Shown here: positions 1 through 10,829 of the stretch, piece by piece
Position numbering within the stretch: the first letter of the stretch is position 1
Layout: the number at the start of each line of letters is the position of its first letter
Source: Hymenopellis radicata
Taxonomy: Eukaryota; Basidiomycota; Agaricomycetes; Agaricales; Physalacriaceae
Direction: 5' to 3'
Length of the DNA stretch: 64,000 bases
Assembly (NCBI GenBank): GCA_015501595.1
Contig: JADNRX010000061.1
Coordinates: 1 to 64,000 of the forward strand
The notes under the pieces: model-generated
Databases searched by the model: none
What the model was told of the DNA's origin: nothing
What the model saw: the letters and a program-made list of their open reading frames with translations, nothing else
Made by a program: the position numbers and the translations under genes

Positions 1-779
1 TCAACGAATTTGAAAAACTGCGTGAACTTACGAGAGAACGACCATCAGGCCCTTCAATCATCGTCCTTCTTTGGTGGCGGTCCGCAAGGTTGCAGCATTT
101 TCTGCATCGCTTCAGTCATGTACAATCGGAAAGTAACAAGCACGCACTTCGGTCATCTCGAATTTGACGCGTCCGGTTGCCTGCCCATCGGCAATGGCAA
201 GAAACGAGAGAAGAGATGGGTGTCCTACGATGGAGGAGAGCGTATCTCGGTGCTGGTGAGTGATCCATTCACTGTTGAAAGTTACAATAAGTGTCCTTGG
301 AGGTGACATTCCAGGGCGTACTATTTCGTTAGGTCCGCATGCCCTACATAGAAACGTGAGCCTTATATATACACAAAGTCCAAGCTGGTCGTACGTACCA
401 GTTCCTGTATAACGAGCGTGCACTGTCCTGAATCAGTCGAAGGTCGCGTCTGGGTAAAAAGTAAAACGACGGACAATGCTCTAGCTGCGTGTTAGCAGTG
501 TACCGGAGTTCGGAGGACTACGTGGGTATCGGTAAGGTACAAATGAGGGGTAGAAGACTAGAAGACAGGTTCGCTCACCATGGTCGACGAAGAAAGAGTT
601 ACCCGCTTAGCCGAGGCTTCCTCTCACGCTCACGTGCCACAACTCTGGCGCAAATTTGTCTTCCTTCCGCCATCATCTTCGCGTCAATCACTCGGACGCG
701 ACGCATTTACACTTTGTATAAGTGCCCGTGTTGTGGTTAGGATAACGTTTTCAATTACTATACTAAATCAACCATATAT

Positions 780-2463
780 TCAACTTGAAGTCCTCGTCCG
801 AATGCTCTGTATCATGCTCCGACTCTTCTTCACCGAAGGCATCTGGTTCAAGATAGACGACCGATATCGCGGCACGGACTTGCTCCCACCGCCTTGAATC
901 CTCATCTCGAAGCACCGCTGCTTCATCTCTCCCATGTCAAGGAAGCTGTGAACTCGTTCAAAGTAAAGATCAGACGCTACGTGAATGAATTCAGGAAGGG
1001 ATGAGTGAGAGTGGGCGGGCCGCCTACCTTGTGTGCACGGGAGCGCGAATGTAACATATTATGGAATGATAGGGGGCTCGGTAGTATGGGGCCGTCATCA
1101 CTGGCGAGAGAATAGACAGCGTTATGAATATCCAGAACTCGAAGACGGGGCAAAACGAGCATTCCATCTTCGGACGGAGTGAGAGCTTCAAGAAGCTTGT
1201 CAGAGAGGATATCTCCCGACAGTTCCAGCTCCTCGACGCCATCCATAAAAGACAGGAAGTGTAGGAAGTTCTCGGGGTTGATAGACTTCAGGTCTAGATG
1301 AACTCCTAGAGATTTTACGGATGGAAAATCGGGTGAGACGACACCGGACATAAACTGTCGGGTTCGCAGTAATTCAAAGCGAAGTGGCTCAACAGAGGCA
1401 TCCTGAGAAGAAACGCTAGATAACCAGACAGATTTATTTCATCTGGCTCGAGCCCCAGTTACGGAGAGCTCGAGATGCGTCAACGACGGCAGAACAACGG
1501 GCTCTACGACTTCCAAGCTAAATCCTGCCAAACGTATGCGACCAGAGACCGCAAAGAAGTCATCTGCCTGAGTACGTCCAAGTTCTCCGTGGAAAACGCG
1601 TGGTGCTCACAATTATATTCAACGATTTGGCTCCAAGGCATGAGAGCCGAGTAAAAGGTCAGCGAAGACTCGGAGGTGATCGTGATAGAGCGGAGCAGTG
1701 GCATGGACAAGAACACATCAACGTCTTGTTCGTTTGCGATGGCTGGGTGGCGGCTTTGAATCTTCACACTCTCAAGCAGAGGGAAAGTGCACCCTTTGAA
1801 AAGAAGAATTTCTGACAATGGGAGATCAAGAACGGCACTCTTCCACCGGGCTGTGGTGGCCTGTATGATATGGCGAAGGGCATAATGTCCTATCCAGTCG
1901 TTCATCACCTGAACCGTAATGTCAAGAGGGAGAGCTCTCGACCTCTCTATGTAGAGAGTCATGAGATACACCATTTGCCGGTGAACTGGGCCAATTGTTG
2001 CATATATCGTGAAGTCAAAACACGGCCTTGTCCAGAGGGAAGGGAAAGAAAGGACGAGCCGGCGCCACCTGCTGCAAACATAGGATAAAGTCCACGGTGC
2101 TTGATCCGTGTAGAGAGAATTCCGTCCTCCAGCCTCATAGTCGACGCACTGCGCAAAGATGAGGCAAAGGATTTCGTTCGGGACGGATCGGAGGGGATGT
2201 GTAATCTTCTTGGCGCTGTTGAGAACAAGAGTAACCTGGTCGACACGTTGTTCGATGGATTTGACGGTCTGTGTGGCTTCCGCGAGAATCTTGTGCAGGT
2301 CGGAGAGCTGACTATCATACTCGGAGATGACAGAACGAAGCTCGGAGCGTTCGCAGTGGTTTGGTGGCGTGTTGACTTCGGCCAGGTGTTGAAATCGGTC
2401 CAAGGAAGGAGTCATAGCAGAGTCCAGGGCCTCTGTACGAGAAAGGTGTTCTACCGGTTGCAT
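780..2463 (-). pseudogene. F-box protein gene, broken left-arm copy
   Basis: The first 309 or so codons (2463 down to about 1530) match the intact right-arm gene closely, including the N-terminal coiled coil and the F-box core. Small indels near 1,525-1,545 then change the frame and bring a stop at 1,504. The rest of the reading frame resumes out of phase at 1,351-977, and the acidic C-terminal exon is recognisable but degenerate between about 950 and 780. A truncated 319-aa protein could still be made. Compared with the right arm this is clear decay after duplication. Confidence 0.85.
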
Positions 2464-2989
2464 GATTCTTGGCTGCTATCGCAGAGGGTGAATCAATTTA
2501 CGCCACCTGGACAAACTTGACACGTACCTTTGACGAGCTGACTAGAAGGGCGGTTCGGGATGCTTGTCTACCATCGTAATGAGCATATCAACTACGGCCG
2601 GAGATGAAGACGCGTGGCTTACCCGTTGTTGTGGCGAAGATGATGGGGGCAGGAGGAAAGAAGTGCACGTGGTCATTTGCACTCTGCTCCACGTTTAAGT
2701 ACTGTGCTGGGGGGCAGTGCCCATCACGATTGTACAGCATTTTGATGAGATCAGTGAGACGCGCTGTCGATGAACTCGCTGATCCCGCATATCCATTTGT
2801 ACAAAGTGTTGTATTATGATTGATTGTAGAGAATGTAAATGGTACAGTGTGCGCATGCGCCCGTCGGGGGCTCTTCAAGCTAGGTACAGGCGAGACCTCT
2901 AACGTACGTGCTGAGCACGCCTAGATTCAAAAACGTCAGCATTTCCGAGCCACCCGCATGACCGGAACACACCTTTCTCTCTCAGGAGA

Positions 2990-3170
2990 TCGTTAACTTA
3001 ACAAATCCACCCTATAACGCTCTGAATCAGCTCAAACTCAGGTTCGACATTAAAGACGTACATGCGCTCTCCGACGCGCCACGAAAATCGATCTGGGCAT
3101 CCATCAACTACGAGGTAGGGCGAACGCGTACAAGAAACACTCACTGAATCCGATGCAATCCCGGCTCCCC
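2990..3170 (+). pseudogene. SRAP/HMCES-like relic, left-arm copy
   Basis: This is the left-arm counterpart of the 18,220-18,050 relic. The stretch aligning to the N-terminal segment is present, but the first codons that carry Met-Cys-Gly-Arg-Phe in SRAP proteins have been replaced here. No open frame continues. It is kept only because the right-arm copy is more readable. Confidence 0.35.
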
Positions 3171-3299
3171 AGACTTTGGCGTAGGCGGCTTCCAGAGAAC
3201 ACGGCTGCCGCGGGGCCGGCTGGAGAATTTGAACTGTGGGCGGGCGGACATCGTAGTAATCGGATCTGGAGTTGGGCGCGTTCGGGATGCAGTAGTAGA

Positions 3300-3647
3300 A
3301 GACTTCTGGATCAGATTACTGTTGGCGGCAAAGAGATAGAGCCGACACGTACCGCACGGCGGGATCGTTCTTGGCGTATATGTCCTTGCCTCCCACGGTT
3401 CTCCTAGGAAAGAAAGGTTTTGGGATTGGGACATGTAAAAGAAAGAGCGAGCGTACCGCAACGTCAGGGTAATGTAAAGAACGTCGTTGTTGTTCAGCCA
3501 AGTCGTCCTGAGAAACATCAGGCCCTACGACACGCTGAAGCTTACGAAACTGACCTCAAGTCTCGTAGCTTCCTCCCCAGGAGTCGTGAAGAAATTCAAA
3601 GCGCCAGCGCCGCAGAGGAGAATCAGCTCTGGTAGATAGTCGTCCAT
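3300..3647 (-). pseudogene. small two-helix membrane protein, broken left-arm copy
   Basis: It starts with an ATG at 3647-3645 and runs parallel to the intact right-arm gene at 17,538. A 9-nt in-frame deletion shortens the first hydrophobic segment. An in-frame TAG at 3527-3525 replaces a tyrosine codon of the right-arm copy. The following segment (about 3,500-3,350) still encodes the second half, so a single nonsense change is the main lesion. Confidence 0.7.
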
Positions 3648-4175
3648 TGTGCGTGAGGGGAATGCAGCCAAGCGAGAACCGAGGTCGCCTTTATACACTC
3701 ATGCGCACATGATCGCCAGTGTCTGTCCAAGGGCCAATGCGCTCCTGCGTCGCATTGTTCTCAGTGGCCCCGGGCCATTGTTAACAACTTAGAAGAGCCC
3801 GAGATCAAGGAGTCGTGACGAGAAGCTTCTACGGCGCCAATCGTAACTGCGAATCTGAGGACAACTAACGTTCACAGTATTGTGCTGAGCAATAGAGGAA
3901 GTGGGTGTCCGCAGCGAAAGTGCCGGCTCATAATCGGCGGTTGCCAGGTCACCATCAACTCCCTGTGTACAGTCTATGAGATATACATGATACGGTAAAG
4001 CTAGTCATACATCGTGGAATATCTACACTAACGGCGGGTCTATCATACATGGAGCGTAATATCGAGCCACGAACGGAAATAAGAAACAGAATTCAACGAT
4101 AAACAAAATCGACTAGTGACGCGCGATGGATAATAAGAAGGGCGAGATGTGTCGCATAGTGGAAATGGTAATCGC

Positions 4176-4646
4176 CTATACCGTTTGACTTCCTTCAGCC
4201 TCATCACCCTCCAACAGCCTCCTCCTCTTCACATTCCTATTAACCGCAAACTTCATGCCCACCCTCTTCTGTAGACGCATCACCTTCTGCGGCGCGACAC
4301 CCTTCGGCACACACGCCGACTGAAGTTGCATTTTCGGACGGTCGTCGCGTGGCGGCATGGGTTTCGGGACGTATCGCGCTAGGGTATCATCTCTGTACCG
4401 CGTTAAGAAGTCATCGCTGTCGCCCTCCTCGCTGTGTAGCAGTATGAATTCCTCGCTGTGTGGCGGTATTTGTTCCTCGCCTTGTTGCGGTATCGATGGC
4501 CTAGGCGCGGTGCTAGCACGGTTGGAAGCGAGTTCGACTGTCGCTGAGGCGTTGATGCGTGGCGCGAAAGTACCCGCCTTGGTACGTTTGTTGGTGACTT
4601 TGGCTCTGGAGGCGAGCGAGGTGTTGGCTGGGCGAATGGAGGACAT
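4176..4646 (-). CDS. 156-aa basic protein of unknown function (left-arm copy)
   Basis: The same reading frame is open in both arms of the inverted duplication and most differences are conservative, which supports coding. The ATG chosen (4646) is the first in frame; the open frame extends 16 codons further upstream but only from a TTG. The N-terminal third is rich in Ser, Thr, Ala, Lys and Arg. The middle is acidic (a His-Ser-Glu-Glu repeat), and the C-terminal 45 residues are strongly basic with a KRRR cluster that could act as a nuclear localisation signal (inference). No catalytic motif or membrane segment is seen and I do not recognise the family. Confidence 0.6.
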   Translation of the reverse strand: MSSIRPANTSLASRAKVTNKRTKAGTFAPRINASATVELASNRASTAPRPSIPQQGEEQIPPHSEEFILLHSEEGDSDDFLTRYRDDTLARYVPKPMPPRDDRPKMQLQSACVPKGVAPQKVMRLQKRVGMKFAVNRNVKRRRLLEGDEAEGSQTV

Positions 4647-5554
4647 TGCTGAGACGACGAAGAGGCAAGAGATTGGATGGTGGTGATGGAACAAAGGTGA
4701 CCTGCATGATCGATCGCAGGGCGAGGCGAGTTTTGTTGCTCGTCCTGTTGTCTCCTTGTATCACGGTTTGATCAGGCGGGCGTTGTATATGCCTGCACGC
4801 CTTTGCGTAAATGACGGAGTGAACAATGGGTGAGCGTGCTCAAACGCCGGGCGATATATGTCAGTATCATGTATTCAGCGAGGATTGACACCTACATGGT
4901 ATGTACATATATATACAGGACACACTCCGTCACCACGAACGGGACAACAAGGCGAGAAACGCATAGCGATCAAGCCTCTTCCCATATACGACTAGAATCC
5001 ACGCCACATCATGTAGACAGCGCACGTCACTTATTGACTGAGCGATGACGAGAACGGACTTTGCTTGGTTGTTATGCAAGGAAGGGTTTACAGGACGAAT
5101 GTGAAAGGGCCTGCCTACGCGAAAATCAACCTTCTAGTCAGCGTAAGATAATATGGAGACAGACCTGGCGGTCGTGGTGGAGTAGCAGACGGCCTAGCAT
5201 GGCCGGGCCATAGCACAGACAACATGATCCCGCATCGTCCCGCGTGTCTCATGCGGAAAATCCGTGTCATGCAGGTACAGCGCGTGTTGGTCAAGCTAAG
5301 AGTTGTCCGTTCAGAGCAGCACTTGGCGTGGTTCCTGACACTCCGTGCTACGACGGCGGTCAGCAAGAGCAAGACTAACAGAAAAGTGAACTCACATAAA
5401 ACAATAAGGCCAGAAAACGATCTTGAGCGTCACCGAGGCTATGCATCGTCAACGCCATGACTATAACTAATGAGTGCGGGAAGGACGGATGATCAGGATC
5501 ACGAACCTCTCTTTTTCAATCCATAACGTGTCTCGGGCTAATGCCTTCCGGGAG

Positions 5555-6247
5555 TTACCTCAGGAAAATGTAGCTTCTTGATCCTGAAGGAAAAGGTAAT
5601 GGAAGGTCGTTCTCCTCGTCTCGACGGCGTTGACGAGACGGACATGCCCTGCATAGCGAGAGTACAAGGGTGACATATGTCTTGGGAACGTGCGAAAAGT
5701 CCTGTTCGAGACGCTCTAGCGTGCGCGGTAGAGTGCGATGGTGATAGCGGGCTATGATTGCGTGCAGCGTGCGCCAGTCCACGAAGGGCGCGCCGTGACG
5801 AAGGAGATGGAAGCGTCCGCCATCGCTAGCCGTCACGACTAGTGCGCCGAGCGTTGGCGTGATTGTGATGAATGCGAGCTTCAAGTCCTTGTATGAAAGG
5901 GAGTTGGGGAAGACGTGGGGAAGGATATCGTGTGCGACAACGGCTGGCGTGAGGAGGGCATCCGACGAGGTGTTATAGGTCGCGTTGCAGGAAGCTGCTT
6001 CGTAGTTGGTCTGGAAAACGGAGAGCGATTGGGCGCAGGGCTCAAATTCGGCGCCAGCAGCGAGCGTCTCGATGGAGAAGACGAGGTCTGGAGGGTTGGT
6101 TGGTACGACCGACGACCGTGAAATGTACGAAACGAATTCTATCGCCGTCGTCCTGAGGAGCGCCGTATATGGCGCTGGGAGCGGCGCCTCTGCCCAGGAT
6201 ACGCCTGTCCCGATGCTGAGGGACTGCGGATGCTCTGCTGTGCCCAC
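5555..6247 (-). CDS. hypothetical protein fragment, left-arm copy
   Basis: This is an open frame of about 230 codons. It lacks an ATG at its upstream end (the frame opens with GTG), so either an upstream exon is missing or the gene is incomplete. The right-arm copy (15,205-15,910) is interrupted by frameshifts. The middle contains a conserved-looking stretch around VDWRTLHAIIARYHH. No family is recognised. Downstream sequence towards 5,100 encodes a hydrophobic stretch that might be a further exon. Confidence 0.3.
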   Translation of the reverse strand: MGTAEHPQSLSIGTGVSWAEAPLPAPYTALLRTTAIEFVSYISRSSVVPTNPPDLVFSIETLAAGAEFEPCAQSLSVFQTNYEAASCNATYNTSSDALLTPAVVAHDILPHVFPNSLSYKDLKLAFITITPTLGALVVTASDGGRFHLLRHGAPFVDWRTLHAIIARYHHRTLPRTLERLEQDFSHVPKTYVTLVLSLCRACPSRQRRRDEENDLPLPFPSGSRSYIFLR

Positions 6248-6554
6248 ATCTTATCATCTCGTCTGCTCTCCTCCGCTTGGCCTCATTGCGATGTTTCCCA
6301 ATGCCTGGCCAGTCGCGCCAGAGGCTTCAGTCCGCGGGAAATGTGTTGAACGAGGCGGATAGGCGTGAGCGTTGATGGCGGTAACAAGCACATGATAGCA
6401 AGCCACGTTTTTTTCCGCACCTGTCATTCTAAATCTGGGCATCACCGCCTTCCGCTACTCGCCATCACCAAGACGACGCGGGACGACTCGCCGTTTTGCT
6501 CCTGTTGCCGCTGCCTATAGATCGAAAAGCAAGACCCCTTGTATTTGACCGACT

Positions 6555-7085
6555 TACGATCTACACTCTATGAAGCACCTTACTCGAGTCTTGTCACTGC
6601 GAACGCATACTGCACCCTCGCAGACTTGCACCATCATCCGGGATCAGTGTTGTCCTCAGGTAAGGGATAGCCTGAGACTATCATACATACCATGTACAAA
6701 ATATTCACAAACTAACTTTTTCTTCAAGTCAATCGGACTCGCGGTCGACATTGTTAGCATTCACGAGCTCTACTATAGAGAACACCGGTAGCTGCCAACT
6801 AGGTAATGTCCCGTACCGATTCTTTTTAATGGTACGTATAAGCGTACTACCGACATGATGAGTCTGCATGTTATAAGATTAAAGAGCCCAGCTGCAGGCC
6901 GGGCACAAAAAAGTCACTTTGTTGATAAGTAATTTGTACATACTATGTGGGTGATAGTCTCAGGCTATCCCTTACCCGAGGACAACACTGATCCCGGATG
7001 ATGGTGCATGTCTGCGAGGGTGCAGTATGCGTTCGCAGTGACAAGACTCAAGTAAGGTGCTTCATAGAGTATAGATCACGAGTCG
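6555..7085. repeat. short palindrome at the inner end of the left arm
   Basis: A block of about 130-165 bp at 6,555-6,720 is repeated in inverted orientation at 6,915-7,085 and again at 14,620-14,755 at the inner end of the right arm. All three share the core GTCTCAGGCTATCCCTTACC and a run ending near CTTCATAGAGT. The two local copies could form a hairpin with a loop of about 200-265 bp. Apart from this palindrome the stretch carries no gene. Confidence 0.85.
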
Positions 7086-7344
7086 ACTCGATGCTAACGA
7101 GCTCGCTTTACGATCATGGGACAGAGGTTGCTAACGATCGGGCTCAGGAATCTCCCGCAATGGACTTGAACGGAAACAGAGAGAAAAGAATATAACTTGA
7201 AAGTTATATACATGCAACCGACACCCCGGAAAGCACTGTACATCAAAAGCGGATTACATCGAGAAAGGAATTTTGATTCCCGCGTCGGCAAGGCGCTTGA
7301 AGACGGGAAGTATGTGCGCCGTGATCAACCATATCTAGGACGAA

Positions 7345-8456
7345 TCAGATCCCAATAACCACAAGTTCAAGAGGATCGCTCACGTTGTACCACCAGTAAG
7401 ACTTGCGATCCGCCTCCTCCGAGTAGTCCAGACAATACTGGACCATAGCGTTGACTCCCAAGGCCGCGAATCCTACGGAAACAGGGATGGGAGGCTGCCA
7501 GTAGTATACGAGGCCGCCAGTCCACGAATACACCAGGGCCATGAGCGACCAGCGGCCAAGCCACTGAGGCAACATGATGGCCAGCGTCTTACGTCCAATG
7601 GCGGCATCTCCAGAGCGGTCACGGAAATCCTGGGCATGACCCTATAGAAGGTAATCAATCGAAATCCTATGTGACGGTAGTATAACATACCGTCGTAGTG
7701 TGAATGACGCCGCTCAGGATGACCGCGATGGCAGAGGTCTGCGAGAGAGGCTTGTTATGATCTATCATCGTCGGCAAATCAACATCGGCACGAAGAAATC
7801 CTGTTGGTGAGAGCTCACCGAAGATAACCGTAGTTCCCCAGCAGTAGCAGACATAGCCAATCGAGCCCAAGAAGGACTTCAAGAACCAGTTTCGCGACAG
7901 ACCGACTTCGTTATGAGTGACGATGGCGACGAGATACAAGACACTGCATGCCACGAGACCATGGTAGACACTGTACAAGAAGGAGAGGGCGAAAACGACC
8001 TGGTACAGGGTCTGCGCGTCATTCAGCGAGATGCGTCCGGAGACGATGGGTCTGTTGGGCTTAGTAAGTCGATCTTCTTCAAGACCGACCATCTCGAATA
8101 CATAACACATCAGCACCATCGGGATCTCGTAAAATGACGGGGGCGCGTACCTGATTCTTGATCTAGGGTACTATCTAAGCGCTCGGAACTCTTCAATAGT
8201 AGATGAACATACCTCGAAGGAGATCAAGTGGAGCTCCATCCAAACAAAGCCTTGGATGAAAGACCAGATATCTGTTGGTCCAGCTAAAGCCATCGCGACC
8301 GCGAGCTGAAAAGGCGTCAGACGCGAATGAACATCCGGAACGAAAGGGAATGCTGACAGTAGGCCCGATGGCTGTTACGATGTCGTATTGACTGAACAAG
8401 AAGGCGGTGTACGTCTTACCTACAACCGCAGAGAGTGCGTCATGAAGGGACTTCAT
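7345..8456 (-). CDS. UbiA-family membrane prenyltransferase
   Basis: The predicted protein has 300 aa and five exons: 8456-8358, 8305-8213, 8162-8151, 8092-7691 and 7641-7345. All joins keep frame and use GT..AG introns of 49-58 nt. Exon 3 is a 12-nt microexon coding Ile-Lys-Asn-Gln, which completes the first Asp-rich motif (N67-Q68, then EEDRLTKPNRP from residue 73). The second motif, QDFRDRSGD, lies at about 206-214. Several hydrophobic helices fit the intramembrane UbiA fold. Family members move a polyprenyl group onto an aromatic or other acceptor using Mg2+ held by the two Asp-rich motifs. The acceptor cannot be read from sequence. No terpene or polyketide partner gene lies nearby, so it may stand alone. 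Confidence 0.9.
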
Positions 8457-8859
8457 TCTAGACTACGTCCGTCCTGAGGAAGAGAGAGAGGAAACCCGAG
8501 AGGTGCGCACAGTCCAGACATTCGCCGCTTTTGAACAGAAAGCGATAACAGGATCGTGCATCATCAGTAAGTTTCAAAGTTTGGAGCTGTGGGGGTCGCC
8601 GTCTGGTGCTGCGTGGTGCCATGCCCGCCATGCGGGTAATACCATACCAGTACCATACCAGCCATGCGGTTATGCAGCCAGATACGACGCGGTCTGCCAG
8701 ACACTGGTTGGTCATTTTTTTTCTAAGGTAAATCACCCACAAGATATACTTCTTGCATTGATATGCAACTCCCGGGCATGGTGCTCGACGTTGTTTTCGA
8801 TGTCGACGCCAATGGCAAGCCTGCGAGAGCCAACGCGAGGCACATGGTCTGTGCGCGAG

Positions 8860-9598
8860 CACGCAAACGACCACGTGCAAGTTCGATTTCGATTTCGCAG
8901 AAACCTTTAGGAATGCCTCGTAGATGCGTTTGCAGCAGTAGTTTCGATGGCTTATCCGCGCGCAGATCAACCAGGGCGACTCATCCTTGGAGTCTTTTTT
9001 GTTGAGCTGGATCTCCTTATCGCATTTTCGACATATAACTTTATGTGCTTTAAATTTGAACACCTTGATCCAGCCCGGAGGACGCGAAATTTGGAATCAC
9101 ACGGCGGGTCCACCGGGTATTCGAGCAGCCACTTTTTGAACGCCTCCTGGTTGGATGGGAGGCGATGCCGACACTGCCGCATTGTTGGACGCCTAGATTG
9201 TGCATGAGTGGAGACTTCATTGGCGATGTGCGGAGGACGTACTCGGGCTCGAGCCCTGCATTCTCCATCTCGCTGGCTTGTGAGTCGGCAGGTTGAGCTG
9301 TCTCGGCATCAGCGACAACCTTCTCGTCTGATGTTCTCCCACTGCTAACATCAGTGAGTGAGTCTATCAATACATACGTTGGGGGAGGAGGAGGGCACTG
9401 GTAAGTGAACTTGAATTGGGAGGGCGCCAACGGCTGTCTAGATGCGAACGTCAATAAACTACTAGGGTACCTGATGGGAGGAGACGCAGATGGTAACGCA
9501 AGTGACGCGTCGGAGGAAGCGTCCTCGAGCAAGCGAGCTGCAGCGTATAGGGCGTCCATCGTGATGTTGGAGAGATCTGAGAGACGTATAGCGGACAA
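8860..9598 (-). pseudogene. zinc-domain protein gene fragment (first copy)
   Basis: It parallels 27,010-27,720 on the same strand. The N-terminal part starts with a conserved MDALYAAARLLEDASSDASL segment followed by Pro-rich sequence. A C-terminal part encodes CRKCDKE..., a Trp, a His and a further Cys, a C-x2-C...H-x(n)-C arrangement like that of the genes at 22,662 and 29,718. Here an 11-nt loss near 9,080 relative to the other copy breaks the frame before the CxxC, although the CxxC..H..C segment itself stays open. The upstream end is cut at about 9,590, where an unrelated dispersed repeat begins. Confidence 0.6.
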
Positions 9599-10366
9599 CG
9601 AGTTGGCTACAGATCCACGACGGTCTTATCTGTAAGAAAGTTTGGCCATGGAAAACGCAGGAGGAATGTAATCGCAGCCCTAGTACTATCATCGCTTAGT
9701 CAAGTACAGTCCGACACCGCAAGAAAAGATTTGTCCACTTTTACTGGCATGAGATCCAGGTTGAATTCATTCAAGAGCCCTGCGACACAGAGGAATCTGG
9801 GGTTCCTCAGTCAAGAAAAAACGAATACGGTGGGTTTCAGGAGAAAGCTGGGCCAAGTTCCCACGGTACCGCTTGTCAATTTCCATCATCTTCCCAAAAC
9901 TGGATACGCGCTCGAGTGGCAGTTTTGCTCGCATGTCTGGTCGTGCGAGGCTCTGAAGTACAAAAATCTCTCCCTTGTTAGCGAGGGACTGTCGCTCGTA
10001 TTGACACCCCGGGATCACTTCGCCTGCCTAACCGAAACCACTGGTTTTGCTCGCTTCTGCATCTTAAACTGCTTTTATCGACGGCCGCCTCTGTGCCAGA
10101 ATCAACGACGCGCTTGTCTTTTCAGCTGGTCCTTTTTGCGACGTCGGTATGGGCACAAGATTACGTTGACGCGGGAAGCCATGGCCATACATGGACGGAA
10201 TCAACGACAACGCGGTTATCCTAGGTTATCCTCGCGGGCCGGGAGACGTAACGTCAACTCGAGCTTCAGCCTCCAGGACGTTCAGCAGGCCAGTTCTGTA
10301 TATATAGAACAAGTCAACGGTAACGAAATCCCGTCACGTACCGTACGAGAGAACTAACTATATCCT
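9590..10366. repeat. dispersed repeat of about 770 bp (copy 1)
   Basis: It matches 41,698-42,460 in direct orientation, from GCGGACAACGAGTTGGCTAC to GTACCGTACGAGAGAACTAA. Both copies keep an open minus-strand stretch encoding RQSLANK...LSPETHRIRFF with only scattered changes, which suggests the ancestor coded for protein. I do not recognise it. The left end abuts the truncated zinc-domain gene. No terminal inverted repeats are obvious. Confidence 0.8.
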
Positions 10367-10829
10367 TGACAGATGCTCAGAGGCTTCCTTTCCTTGGCTC
10401 TGTACACGCACCACGTAGATAACGAACAAGACCTGGAGCCTGTCGCCCCAGAGGTACGGAGAAATGTCTGTATATTCCTTCTGACGACACTTTTTGACAT
10501 GCTCTTGGCAGAGCGCGGAAGGGAACCAAAGCACTCTCGGTAGGAGAGTCGGGCAGGTTTTATTTAGGCGGATCATGTATTCCAGAAGAAGAAGAAGAAG
10601 AAGGCGAGTATGGGGCAGTCTGGGGGTTGAGCGTACCTGGACCTGCGATATTTGGGGCTATGGCCTGAGACGATCCGCACTGTTCGAGCAGAGCGTGGTC
10701 CGTCGTGATCCTGATCCGTGAAGTCGTATAGATTCAGCTCTTCCCTCAGTGGATCCGAGGACTCTTTCGCTTCTACTTCTCCAGTGTCCACACCCCAACT
10801 CGCCCTTCAGACTATCGTACACGAGGAGT
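10367..10829. other. upstream region of the sugar transporter
   Basis: No gene is seen. It contains an (AGA)n microsatellite of about 20 bp at 10,583-10,603. The last 80 bp before the ATG would be the 5' leader of the transporter. Confidence 0.6.

Larger units (their letters stand above)
1..6690. repeat. left arm of a large inverted duplication
   Basis: Read on the minus strand, this stretch matches about 14,609-21,240 in order and almost without gaps. Shared landmarks are the F-box gene, the SRAP-like relic, the small membrane protein, the 156-aa basic protein and the 5.5-6.2 kb reading frame. The first bases of the window still match the right arm near 21,230, so the outer end of this arm lies outside the window. 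By eye roughly nine in ten residues of the F-box protein agree between arms, so the duplication is not brand new. The inner end lies near 6,690, in a short block also found at 6,955-7,085 and 14,620-14,755. Confidence 0.95.

Noticed and set aside
2588..2878. Similar open frames upstream of both F-box copies (also 18,325-18,576)
   Set aside because: Conserved between arms but no start context, splice logic or domain; probably the F-box promoter and leader.
4357..4686. 109-codon plus-strand frame over the 156-aa gene, also open in the right arm
   Set aside because: Conserved only because the true sense-strand gene is conserved; no independent support.
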